Assembly: GCA_964426915.1 (NCBI GenBank)
Contig: CAYRTD010000022.1
Location: forward strand, 1 to 38,462
Origin: CAYRTD01 sp964426915
Lineage (GTDB): Bacteria > Bacteroidota > Bacteroidia > Bacteroidales > GCA-2748055
Direction of reading: 5' to 3'
Length of the DNA: 38,462 nt
Both the position numbers and the translations under genes were made by a program. This document shows positions 24,629 to 32,923 of this stretch, in pieces; the first letter of the stretch is position 1, and each line of letters opens with the position of its first letter. Under the pieces are notes generated by a model. The model was given only the letters and a program-made list of their open reading frames with translations, did not search any database and was not told where the DNA came from.

Positions 24629-24923
24629 GTCTCTTGTCAATGAATTTTCAATTTTAGGACATAAGTGAAAACAAAAAAATCTTTAAAACTCTAAGGAATG
24701 TTTATGAACATAACTCTTTAATCACTTCTCTTCTCTCCCTCAATTAGTAAGCTTTTGTAAAATAACTGATCCTGAGGGGCTTGGTCTGACCGTAAGCCCA
24801 GGTGGGTGGAAGATATTAGTATTGCATGCCCATTTCTATGTTTGTTTATTCATTTAATACACAACCTGTTAAAGTGGAATTATTATAATAGAATACTACT
24901 AAACCTGACTGAATTAATTTTAT

Positions 24924-24931
24924 TAAATTTG
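24924..24931 (+). promoter_or_regulatory. Putative -7 box of pckA
   Basis: A perfect TAAATTTG, 30 bases before the pckA ATG at 24962. It supports that start over an upstream in-frame ATG at 24806. Elsewhere in the 24575-24961 gap are the ppdK terminator and a GC-rich hairpin at 24777-24799. Confidence 0.45.
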
Positions 24932-24961
24932 GATGATTATCATTTTCATAAAAAAAATCCC

Positions 24962-26590
24962 ATGAAAAAACTTGATCTCATAATGTATGGTATTCATGAT
25001 ACGGTTGAAATTTATCATAATCTCTCTTATGAGGAGTTATATAAACATGAAACCGATCCCTCACTTGAGGGTTTTGAAAAGGGATATCTTACAGAAAAGG
25101 GAGCAGTTTCGGTCGATACGGGAATTTTTACAGGCCGGTCACCGAAAGATAAATTTATCGTTAAAGAGGAGACTTCTGAAGATAATATCTGGTGGAAGAA
25201 TGATCAGCGGAAAGCTTCAGATAATAAACCCTTAAGTGAAGAGACATGGAAGGACCTTAAAGAAAATACCATTAATCAGCTGAGCGGCAAAAAATTATAT
25301 ATTCAGGATGGATATGCCGGAGCTAATCCGGATTCAAGGCTGAAGGTAAGATTTATCGTTGAGGTTGCCTGGCAGGCACATTTTGTTAAGAATATGTTTA
25401 TCAGGCCGGATGAACAGGAGCTTGAAGAGTTTGAACCGGATTTTGTTGTTTTTAACGGGTCGAAGACAGTAAATCCCAGATGGAAAGTACATCAGATGAA
25501 TTCTGAAGTTTATGTTGCTTTTAATCTTAAGGAAAGGATGGCATGTATTGGTGGCACATGGTATGGAGGTGAGATGAAGAAGGGGATTTTTTCTATTATG
25601 AATTATTATCTTCCTTTAAAAGGAGTTGCTACCATGCACTGTTCGGCAAATGTGGGTATGAAGGGGGATACCGCTATTTTCTTTGGTTTGTCCGGTACCG
25701 GGAAAACAACACTTTCTGCTGATCCGGAGCGTGCACTTATCGGAGATGATGAACATGGCTGGGACGATGACGGCATCTTTAACTTAGAAGGAGGTTGTTA
25801 TGCAAAGACCATTGACCTGGATCCCAAAAAGGAGCCCGATATTTATAATGCCATTCGGCGTGATGCACTACTCGAAAATGTAGTGGTAAAAGAGGATGGA
25901 GTTATCGACTTTGGAGATAGCTCTAAAACAAAGAATACAAGGGTGTCCTATCCCATTTATCATATCAGGAATATTGTTAAACCGGTTTCGAAGGCTGGGC
26001 ATGCTAAAAATGTCATCTTTCTGACGGCCGATGCATTCGGTGTTCTGCCTCCGGTATCAAGACTTACACCTGAGCAGACAGAATATCATTTTATTAGTGG
26101 CTATACAGCAAAAGTCGCCGGTACGGAATTAGGCGTTACAGAACCCCAACCTTCTTTCTCAGCGTGCTTTGGGGCCGCATTTTTGCTTCTCGATCCAACG
26201 GTATATTCCTCTTTGCTGATAAGGAAAATGAAAGAACATAATTCGGCAGCCTGGCTGGTGAACACCGGTTGGGTCGGTGGACCGGTAGGAGTAGGGCATA
26301 GAATCGATATTCCTTCAACCCGGGCCATTATAAATGCAATTCACAATGGAAGTCTGCTTGATCAGGAATATGAACAAATTCCTTTCTTTAACCTGAGTAT
26401 TCCTAAATCGGTGAATGCAGTGAACCCTGCCTTATTGAATCCCCGGAACAACTGGAAGACTCCCGGGGCCTGGGACAAAGCTGCTATTGATCTTGCCCGC
26501 AAGTTCATGGATAATTTTACAAACTTTATGGATAACGAAGCTGCAGTGAGACTTGCTGAAATTGCAGGCCCGAAAATTGAAAATGGGTAA
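24962..26590 (+). CDS. pckA: Phosphoenolpyruvate carboxykinase (ATP)
   Basis: 542 residues from the ATG at 24962 (MKKLDLIMYGI), normal for ATP-dependent PEPCK. An in-frame ATG 156 bases upstream would add unrelated residues and precede the promoter-like box. It interconverts oxaloacetate and ATP with PEP, CO2 and ADP; in fermentative Bacteroidales it often runs in the carboxylating direction towards succinate. Signatures are FTGRSPKDKFIV, MHCSANVG, the P-loop GLSGTGKTTLSADP (242-255, lysine K248), IGDDEHGWDDDGIFNLEGGCYAK and NTGWVGGPVGVGHRI. The ATPase gene starts 14 bases downstream, though its codon habits differ. Confidence 0.96.
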   Translation: MKKLDLIMYGIHDTVEIYHNLSYEELYKHETDPSLEGFEKGYLTEKGAVSVDTGIFTGRSPKDKFIVKEETSEDNIWWKNDQRKASDNKPLSEETWKDLKENTINQLSGKKLYIQDGYAGANPDSRLKVRFIVEVAWQAHFVKNMFIRPDEQELEEFEPDFVVFNGSKTVNPRWKVHQMNSEVYVAFNLKERMACIGGTWYGGEMKKGIFSIMNYYLPLKGVATMHCSANVGMKGDTAIFFGLSGTGKTTLSADPERALIGDDEHGWDDDGIFNLEGGCYAKTIDLDPKKEPDIYNAIRRDALLENVVVKEDGVIDFGDSSKTKNTRVSYPIYHIRNIVKPVSKAGHAKNVIFLTADAFGVLPPVSRLTPEQTEYHFISGYTAKVAGTELGVTEPQPSFSACFGAAFLLLDPTVYSSLLIRKMKEHNSAAWLVNTGWVGGPVGVGHRIDIPSTRAIINAIHNGSLLDQEYEQIPFFNLSIPKSVNAVNPALLNPRNNWKTPGAWDKAAIDLARKFMDNFTNFMDNEAAVRLAEIAGPKIENG

Positions 26591-26604
26591 GAAAAGGTAA
26601 TAAA

Positions 26605-29325
26605 ATGAAACATCAAGACACGATAGGCCAAAAGCATTGGCAGGCATTTAGAGAAGAAGAAATTTTCAGCAGGTTAAAAACATCTGGAAAAGGATTAAAC
26701 CAGGAAGAAGTAAAGAAAAGATTAGGATTTTACGGCGAGAATAAATTGCCAGAGGGTAAAAAAGTCACCCTCATACAGATAATCCTGCACCAGCTATTGA
26801 ATCCATTAATCTTTATTCTTGTTGCTGCTGCTGTTGCATCGGTAGCCATTGGCGAAGGGAAAGATGCCATATTTATTTTCCTGGTTATTTTCATTAACAG
26901 TGCATTGGGAACTTATCAGGAATTCAATGCCGAGAGGAGTGCCAGCAGCTTACAGAAATTAATGAAGATTAAAGCAAGGGTGAGAAGAGAAGGCAAAGAA
27001 ACGGAAGTGCCTTCCGAAGAAATTGTGCCGGGGGATATCGTGCTGCTTGAATCGGGTATGAAAGTCCCGGCAGATATGCGGTTGCTTGAAGTATCCGGAC
27101 TAGAAATTGATGAAAGTTTTCTTACCGGCGAATCTATCTCAGCAAAAAAACAAATTGCTACATTGCAGCAAAACCTTGGCGTTGCTGAAAGAACCAACAT
27201 GGCTTTTGCCGGTGCTACCGTAATGAAAGGACGGGGATTGGGTGTGGTAGTTTGCACTGGTATCGATACACAAGTAGGTAAAATCTCACAAGATGTAACC
27301 GAGTCGGCTTCCGCAAAACCACCATTGGTGCAACGCATGGAGAAATTCATCAAGCAAATCAGTATTTTTATTATTGTCCTTAGTATTATACTGGCAGTAA
27401 TACTCCGAATACAGGGCATGGATTTAACCGCAATTTTCTTTTTTGTTGTAGCTCTTGTTGTTTCTGCTATTCCCGAAGGTTTACCAGTAGCTTTAACTGT
27501 GGCATTGTCAATTGCCGCCAAACGAATGGCAAAGCGAAATGTAATTGTCCGTAAACTAACATCGGTTGAGAGTTTGGGCAGTTGCACCGTAATTGCCAGC
27601 GACAAAACAGGTACACTTACCGTTAATGAGCAAACGGCAAAAATTGTACAATTACCCAATGGTAGCCTCTACACTATTGAAGGACAAGGCTATAATGGCG
27701 AAGGTAAGGTTGTTGATTCGCAAGGAAAATTAATTGAAATTTCAGAAAATGATGAGATTAAAAAAATAGCCCGTATAGCTGTTTTTGCCAATGAGGGTTC
27801 ATTATCCAAAGAAAATGATAAATGGTTGTATTACGGTGACGCAATGGATGTTGCCCTGCTGGGCATGAGTTACAAGCTTGGAGTAAAACCCAAAAAATGG
27901 CTGAAAGAAGAAAAACCTATTGGAAAAATTCCGTACGAGTCGGAACGGAAATTCTCAGCTTCATTTTACAATGTAAAAAATTCGGTTTTCATTGGAGTAA
28001 AAGGTGCTGTTGAGACTATTCTTGATTTTTGCACAATTATGTCTGTTAATGGCGAGACTAAAAGAATAGATAAAGACAAAATCCTTGCCGATGCAGAATA
28101 TTTAGCTAAAAATGGTTATCGGGTGTTGGCTTTTGCCAGTGGCGAATACAAGGAATATCAAAAGAAAGAAGTGTATGAAGTAGAAGATATTCCTGCGCTC
28201 ACATTTTACGGACTTGTAGGCTTTATTGACCCCTTAAGACCGGAAGCTAAAATATCGGTGGAAGAGTGCAGGGAAGCTGATATTAAAGTAATTATGATAA
28301 CCGGCGATCACCCCGAAACAGCCGGTACCATAGCACGTGAATTGGGCATAGCCGATGAAAGTACCCATGTGGTAACCGGACAAATGCTTGCCGAAGCTGA
28401 TCCTCCCGACAGTCCTGCTTATGAACAATTAGTAGCATCAACTACTGTATTTGCAAGAGTTTCGCCAGCCCAAAAATTAGAAATTGTAGATGTATTGATT
28501 CGTAAAGGAGAATTTGTTGCTGTTACGGGCGATGGCGTAAATGATGCTCCGGCACTTAAGCGGGCTAATATTGGTGTGGCAATGGGTTCCGGTACCGATG
28601 TGGCTAAAGAGGTTGGCTCAATGATCGTGGTGGACGATAACTTTTCGTCAATTGTGGCGGGTGTTGAGGAAGGTCGCTTTGCTTTCGATAATGTGCGTAA
28701 AGTAATTTACCTGTTAATTTCAACAGGAACAGCTGAAATTATTCTGTTTCTGGCCTCTATCTTTGCCGGATTGCCACTGCCGCTACTTGCCGTACAATTG
28801 TTGTGGTTAAATTTAGTTACCAATGGCATACAGGATGTAGCCCTTGCTTTTGAAGGAGGAGAGCCAGGTGCTATGAAACGGTCTCCACGCAAGCCCTCCG
28901 AAAAAATATTCAACCCTCTTATGATTAACCAAACCATTGTGTCGGGCGCAACCATGGGGGTGATGGCTTTTGGACTGTGGTATTATTTAAACACATACAC
29001 CCAAATGGAAGAAATACACGCACGCGACCTTATCCTGTTGCTTATGGTATTTATGCAAAACTTCCATGCTTTTAACTGCCGTTCCGAAAGGGTTTCAGCA
29101 TTTAAAGTGCCGCTAAAAAGAAATATCATCCTTGTGTTTGGGGTCATGGCAGCCCAAGGTATCCATATCCTCAGCATGCAGATTCCATTTATGCAAAACA
29201 TATTGCGAATTGAACCCATTTCTTTTAACGAATGGTTGTATATTTTGGCGTTGGCGATACCTATGATATTGGTAATGGAAGTGTTCAAGTATTTTCGCAG
29301 AAAAATTTCACCGATAAACCAGTAA
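26605..29325 (+). CDS. P-type cation-transporting ATPase (P2 / PacL-like)
   Basis: 906 residues with about ten membrane helices. An N-terminal cation-ATPase domain leads to the actuator TGES (174-177), helix 4 PEGLP (290-294), the phosphorylated aspartate D333 in DKTGTLT, MITGDHPETA and GDGVNDAPALKRANIGVAMG. PEGLP in helix 4 is typical of calcium and related P2 pumps. In helix 6 the usual acidic ligand of calcium pumps (NLVTDG) is N740 here (NLVTNGIQD), so ion choice is uncertain; calcium, sodium or another monovalent ion remain possible. It starts 14 bases after pckA and is followed three bases later by a sulfatase gene. Leucine codons are mainly TTA/TTG, unlike the CTT/CTC-rich neighbours upstream, which hints at a separate origin. 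Confidence 0.9.
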   Translation: MKHQDTIGQKHWQAFREEEIFSRLKTSGKGLNQEEVKKRLGFYGENKLPEGKKVTLIQIILHQLLNPLIFILVAAAVASVAIGEGKDAIFIFLVIFINSALGTYQEFNAERSASSLQKLMKIKARVRREGKETEVPSEEIVPGDIVLLESGMKVPADMRLLEVSGLEIDESFLTGESISAKKQIATLQQNLGVAERTNMAFAGATVMKGRGLGVVVCTGIDTQVGKISQDVTESASAKPPLVQRMEKFIKQISIFIIVLSIILAVILRIQGMDLTAIFFFVVALVVSAIPEGLPVALTVALSIAAKRMAKRNVIVRKLTSVESLGSCTVIASDKTGTLTVNEQTAKIVQLPNGSLYTIEGQGYNGEGKVVDSQGKLIEISENDEIKKIARIAVFANEGSLSKENDKWLYYGDAMDVALLGMSYKLGVKPKKWLKEEKPIGKIPYESERKFSASFYNVKNSVFIGVKGAVETILDFCTIMSVNGETKRIDKDKILADAEYLAKNGYRVLAFASGEYKEYQKKEVYEVEDIPALTFYGLVGFIDPLRPEAKISVEECREADIKVIMITGDHPETAGTIARELGIADESTHVVTGQMLAEADPPDSPAYEQLVASTTVFARVSPAQKLEIVDVLIRKGEFVAVTGDGVNDAPALKRANIGVAMGSGTDVAKEVGSMIVVDDNFSSIVAGVEEGRFAFDNVRKVIYLLISTGTAEIILFLASIFAGLPLPLLAVQLLWLNLVTNGIQDVALAFEGGEPGAMKRSPRKPSEKIFNPLMINQTIVSGATMGVMAFGLWYYLNTYTQMEEIHARDLILLLMVFMQNFHAFNCRSERVSAFKVPLKRNIILVFGVMAAQGIHILSMQIPFMQNILRIEPISFNEWLYILALAIPMILVMEVFKYFRRKISPINQ

Positions 29326-29328
29326 GCT

Positions 29329-30750
29329 ATGAAACTATTTTCAAACTTGATTTTCTTTTTCTTCCTTGTTTTTACCCTTAGTGCGCAGCAACAAAAACCA
29401 AACGTTTTGTTTATTGCTGTTGATGATTTACGGCCCGAACTGGGCTGTTACGGAAAATCGCATATCAAATCCCCGAGCATCGATAAGTTGGCCGAATCGG
29501 GATTAACTTTTAACCGTGCCTATTGCAATATTCCGGTTTGCGGGGCATCACGGGCGAGTGTTTTATCCGGAATACGACCAAACCGTCACAGATTCTTAAA
29601 CTACCATACATGGCAGGATGAAGACGTGCCAGGAGTGGTGAGCCTGCCCATGCATTTTAAGAACAACGGGTATTATACTGTTTCACTTGGTAAAATTTAC
29701 CATCACAAGGAAGATGGGAAAGGAAGTTGGTCGGAAACTCCCTGGGCGCCACAAGGACAATGGAAGGGCTGGCAGGCTTATGTTGAGCCTGAATCGGACA
29801 AAATTATTGAACCGGGACGACACGGAATTACTGGGCCTTCTTTTGAATCTCCCAGGGGACCGGATCATATTTATCCGGATGGGATGATTGCAGAAGAAGC
29901 AATGCGGCAGTTGCGGCAGTTTAAAGGAGAAAACCAGCCGTTTTTTCTGGCGGTTGGTTTTTTAAAACCTCACCTGCCTTTTAATGCACCTCAGAAATAT
30001 TGGGACATGTACAATTTTGATGAAATAGAATTGCCGGAGTACATGAAAAAACCGGAAAATGCGCCAGATGCAGCAATGCATAATTTCGGAGAATTGCGCA
30101 ATTACGTAGATGTACCGGACCAGGGGCCAATGGAAGAGGAATTCATGCGAAAGCTGATTCACGGCTACTATGCCTGTGTGAGTTACACGGATGCTCAAAT
30201 AGGGAAAGTTTTGAATGAGCTGGAACGATTGGGATTGGCTGAAAATACTATTGTTGTTCTTTGGGGCGACCATGGCTGGCATTTGGGTGAACATGGTTTG
30301 TGGTGCAAGCACTGTAATTTTGAAAAAGTACTGCATACTCCGCTGATTTTAAGGGTTCCGGAGAAAAAGAAAAACATAGAAACCGATGCATTAGTTGAGT
30401 TTGTTGATATTTATCCTTCGCTTTGCGAATTGGCAGGGTTAAGCAAACCGTTTCATTTGCAGGGGGAAAGTTTTGTTCCTCTTGTCGAAAATCCGGATTT
30501 GCAGTGGAAAGATGCAGTTTATAGCCGTTGGATAAGAGGCGAAACAATTATAACAAAAAAGCATACTTACACCGAGTGGATTGGTGACAACAACGAAGGT
30601 GTTTATGCCAAAATGCTGTACGATTTGAAAGCTGATCCTGAAGAGACTGTCGATGTTTCGGGAAAACCCGAAAACAAAGATTTGGTAAAAAAGCTTTCTG
30701 AAAAATTGCATCAGCATATTGCTGAAAGAGATACGCTAAACATTCCATAG
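29329..30750 (+). CDS. Secreted sulfatase, iduronate-2-sulfatase-like
   Basis: 473 residues. A signal peptide (about 1-19, ending FTLSAQ) is followed by the sulfatase fold PNVLFIAVDDLRPELGCYG, which carries the metal-binding aspartates. The modified residue is C71 in CGASRASVLSG, the C-x-A-x-R form matured to formylglycine by an anaerobic sulfatase-maturating enzyme. Further signatures are YTVSLGKIYHH, FFLAVGFLKPHLPF, VVLWGDHGWHLGEHGLWCKH and TPLILRVP. The layout is that of family S1 iduronate-2-sulfatase-like enzymes, which act on sulfated glycans such as glycosaminoglycans or algal polysaccharides. No maturase, SusC/D or glycoside hydrolase is nearby, so it is not in a classical utilisation locus. 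It is tightly packed between the ATPase and the PAS gene. Confidence 0.9.
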   Translation: MKLFSNLIFFFFLVFTLSAQQQKPNVLFIAVDDLRPELGCYGKSHIKSPSIDKLAESGLTFNRAYCNIPVCGASRASVLSGIRPNRHRFLNYHTWQDEDVPGVVSLPMHFKNNGYYTVSLGKIYHHKEDGKGSWSETPWAPQGQWKGWQAYVEPESDKIIEPGRHGITGPSFESPRGPDHIYPDGMIAEEAMRQLRQFKGENQPFFLAVGFLKPHLPFNAPQKYWDMYNFDEIELPEYMKKPENAPDAAMHNFGELRNYVDVPDQGPMEEEFMRKLIHGYYACVSYTDAQIGKVLNELERLGLAENTIVVLWGDHGWHLGEHGLWCKHCNFEKVLHTPLILRVPEKKKNIETDALVEFVDIYPSLCELAGLSKPFHLQGESFVPLVENPDLQWKDAVYSRWIRGETIITKKHTYTEWIGDNNEGVYAKMLYDLKADPEETVDVSGKPENKDLVKKLSEKLHQHIAERDTLNIP

Positions 30751-30751
30751 T

Positions 30752-31170
30752 ATGAAAGACTGGTTAAGTGCAATAAATTCAGTTGATGATATTGTATGTT
30801 TAATTGACACGGATTATAATATTATTGATATCAATAAATTGGGCTTGGACTTATTGAAAAAGAATAGGGATGAAATTATCGGCCAAAAATGTTATAAGGG
30901 TCTTCATAGCAGCTATAATCCAAACGACTACTGCCCTTTATCTGCCTGTATTCTTTCAAAAAAAACAGAAAAAACAGAAATCTTCGAAAAACAGTTCGAA
31001 AAACATTTTTATATCAAAATTTCACCCGTTTTCTCTAACAAGGGCTGGTTATTGCGTTTTATTTTATCATGCGGGATATCACCCCACTTAAAGAAAAAGA
31101 AAATGAACTGAAAGAAATCAAGGAGGAATATCTATCAGTTAATGTTATGTCATCTAACTTCAACAGATAA
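30752..31170 (+). pseudogene. PAS-domain protein gene broken by a frameshift
   Basis: The first frame gives about 105 residues of a PAS sensor domain (DDIVCLIDTDYNIIDINKLG..EIIGQKCYKGLHS) with the cysteine-bearing segment CYKGLHSSYNPNDYCPLSAC seen in many sensor-kinase PAS domains. Near 31060 the frame goes wrong and ends at 31111. In the frame starting at 31069 the sequence resumes with MRDITPLKEKENELKEI, the expected PAS-to-linker junction, and runs to a TAA at 31168-31170. One lost base (or two gained) in the T-rich run at 31057-31068 explains this. Even when repaired the protein would be only a PAS domain plus a short coiled linker, with no kinase. It starts one base after the sulfatase stop. 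A sequencing error is possible. Confidence 0.75.
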
Positions 31171-31213
31171 ATTGTACTTTACAAAACCCTATGGTATCCC
31201 TTCAAATTTTATT

Positions 31214-31221
31214 TAGCTTTG
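31214..31221 (+). promoter_or_regulatory. Putative -7 box of plsY
   Basis: TAGCTTTG, a perfect TAnnTTTG, ending four bases before the plsY ATG, suggesting a nearly leaderless message. Confidence 0.4.
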
Positions 31222-31225
31222 TTCT

Positions 31226-31885
31226 ATGGAAAATTCAACTACGATGATCATTCTTTTGTCTCTTCTCGCTTATCTGACAGGAGCAATCCCTTTTTCCCTG
31301 TGGGCAGGGAAAATATTTTTCCGTATGGATATTCGCGAACATGGCAGTGGAAATGCCGGCGCAACAAATGCTATGAGGCTATTGGGATTAAGGGTTGGAT
31401 TTCCGGTCTTATTACTGGATATTTTAAAGGGCTGGCTGGCTGTAAAGTATGCTGTGATATTCCGTGTATACCCACCTGATAGCTTTCCCCTGATGAATTT
31501 ATCAATAGCCCTTGGTGTACTGGCTGTACTTGGTCATATTTTTCCGGTTTATGCCCGATTCAGGGGAGGAAAAGGAGTAGCAAGCATTTTCGGGGTGCTT
31601 CTGGCATTAAGTCCCTACGCCACAGCTTGTGCGGCCGGTGTTTTTCTTTTAATACTTTTTATTACACGCTATGTGTCTTTAGGTTCCATTATCGCAGGCT
31701 TATCTTTTCCGGTATGGATCATCTTTGTTTTCGGTACCGAACATACCTCACTCAGAATTTTTTCCGCAATAGTAGCTGTTTTGCTGATTATCACTCATAA
31801 AAAAAATATCTCCCGTTTGCTTAACGGAACTGAAAATAAAGCAAACTTCCTTTTCCAGGGTAAGATTGAAAACCGGAAGAATTGA
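31226..31885 (+). CDS. plsY: Glycerol-3-phosphate acyltransferase PlsY
   Basis: 219 residues, an inner-membrane enzyme with about five helices that moves an acyl group from acyl-phosphate to glycerol-3-phosphate, the first step of phospholipid synthesis with PlsX. Signatures are LTGAIPFSLWAGKI, the DIREHGSGNAGATNAMR loop, LLDILKGWLAV, GHIFPVYARFRGGKGVAS and a basic C-terminal tail. The length is normal. It is the first gene after the ATPase-sulfatase-PAS block and returns to the codon habits of the rest of the window. Its 3' end meets the fourth composite repeat and convergent mscS. Confidence 0.95.
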   Translation: MENSTTMIILLSLLAYLTGAIPFSLWAGKIFFRMDIREHGSGNAGATNAMRLLGLRVGFPVLLLDILKGWLAVKYAVIFRVYPPDSFPLMNLSIALGVLAVLGHIFPVYARFRGGKGVASIFGVLLALSPYATACAAGVFLLILFITRYVSLGSIIAGLSFPVWIIFVFGTEHTSLRIFSAIVAVLLIITHKKNISRLLNGTENKANFLFQGKIENRKN

Positions 31886-31897
31886 TACTAATCATCC

Positions 31898-32067
31898 CAT
31901 TATGGACAGACACTACTTAGAGTCTATCCATAATGTCGGGTGTCTGGATCATAATGTTCAAGATCAAGGCGCGCAAAAATTTTAAACCGCAGTATACTAA
32001 TGTATTCGAGGATTTAAAATTTTTGCAGCAACGCAGATATTGGACATTATGGACAGACACTACTTAG
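31898..32067 (+). repeat. Composite intergenic repeat, copy 4 (best-preserved)
   Basis: This copy fills the gap between convergent plsY and mscS. An extra right-end fragment at 31898-31920 and the bases to 31935 form an inverted repeat (CATTATGGACAGAC / GTCTATCCATAATG, 13 of 14 paired). The left end follows at 31938-31970 (CGGGTGTCTGGATCATAATG, then TTCAAGATCAAGGC). The interior hairpin has 14-bp perfect arms, GCAAAAATTTTAAA (31973-31986) / TTTAAAATTTTTGC (32013-32026), around a 26-base loop nearly identical to that of copy 3. The right end is at 32041-32067. The mscS TAG stop is read from bases 32060-32062 inside it. Confidence 0.8.
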
Positions 32068-32911
32068 GGTCTTTGGGCTGATTAAACGTCCTAATATGAA
32101 CATCTCTCTGAGGAAAGGGAATAGTTACGCCACCTTCTATGAATTTCCTGTTAATAGCATATCTCAGATCCGATTTTACTACTTCAACCCAGAAAGTATC
32201 ATATGTCCAGAAATGAAGCCTGAAGTCCAGAGAGGAATTTCCAAAATCAACAAACATGACTGCAGGTTTCGGATCTTTGGCTATTTTGGGATGATTTTCT
32301 CCTACTTCACGTAATATTTTCGTAATCTTATCCACGTCAGATCCATATGCTACACCCACATTAACATGGAAACGGGTTTTCTTTTCCATATGACTCCAGT
32401 TTATCAGCCGGTCTGAAATAAACTTTGAGTTTGGAATGATAAGAACTACCCGGTCGCGGGTTTCGATTTTGGTAGTTCTCAATCCTATCTGAATTACTTT
32501 TCCAACGAGATTCTCTTCCAGTTCAACAATATCGGAAACACGCAGATTACCCTCGAATAGCATGAAAAAGCCGGAGATCAGATCTTTAAATATTTCCTGT
32601 ATTCCAAGTCCGATACCTACCAGTAGAGCTGCAGAACCTGCCAGGAGAAATGTTACTTTGAAGCCAATGGACTGGAATATCAGCATAATGGCGATTATCC
32701 AGAAGGTATACCGGACGATCTGAAATATAGCGTGAGTGGTACCGATTTCCAGTCTTGAATTCCTGGCTTGTCTTTTCAGGAACTTTTTAATCAGCCAAAG
32801 TATTGTAATTGTGATAACCAGAATAAGCAGGATTTCAATAAGATTGAAAACCGTAATATTTAGTGTTTTGGTTGAAATCAACTCGTAATTAAAAATATCC
32901 TTAATTTCCAT
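32060..32911 (-). CDS. Small-conductance mechanosensitive channel family protein
   Basis: 283 residues. Two or three N-terminal membrane helices lead to the pore-lining helix and hinge (GSAALLVGIGLGIQEIFKDLISGFFMLFEGNLRVSDIVE), followed by the beta domain (GKVIQIGLRTTKIETRDRVVLIIPNSKFISDRLINWS) and C-terminal alpha/beta domain of MscS. Such channels open under membrane tension to release solutes. It starts 12 bases after cdaA ends and is the last gene of folP-cdaA-mscS. Its TAG stop falls in the right end of the composite repeat (the codon before it, AAG, is also repeat sequence), so the C-terminus abuts the insertion. The symbol mscS is withheld because Bacteroidota have many paralogues. Confidence 0.9.
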   Translation of the reverse strand: MEIKDIFNYELISTKTLNITVFNLIEILLILVITITILWLIKKFLKRQARNSRLEIGTTHAIFQIVRYTFWIIAIMLIFQSIGFKVTFLLAGSAALLVGIGLGIQEIFKDLISGFFMLFEGNLRVSDIVELEENLVGKVIQIGLRTTKIETRDRVVLIIPNSKFISDRLINWSHMEKKTRFHVNVGVAYGSDVDKITKILREVGENHPKIAKDPKPAVMFVDFGNSSLDFRLHFWTYDTFWVEVVKSDLRYAINRKFIEGGVTIPFPQRDVHIRTFNQPKDPK

Positions 32912-32923
32912 CTGAAGAAGGTT

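Noticed and set aside
24806..24961. N-terminal extension of PEPCK from an upstream ATG at 24806.
   Set aside because: The 52 extra residues do not resemble PEPCK, and the segment contains the likely promoter; the ATG at 24962 gives the normal length.
26066..26328. Antisense open frames inside pckA and other long genes.
   Set aside because: They are shadows of strongly conserved coding sequence, with no recognisable domain or start signal.
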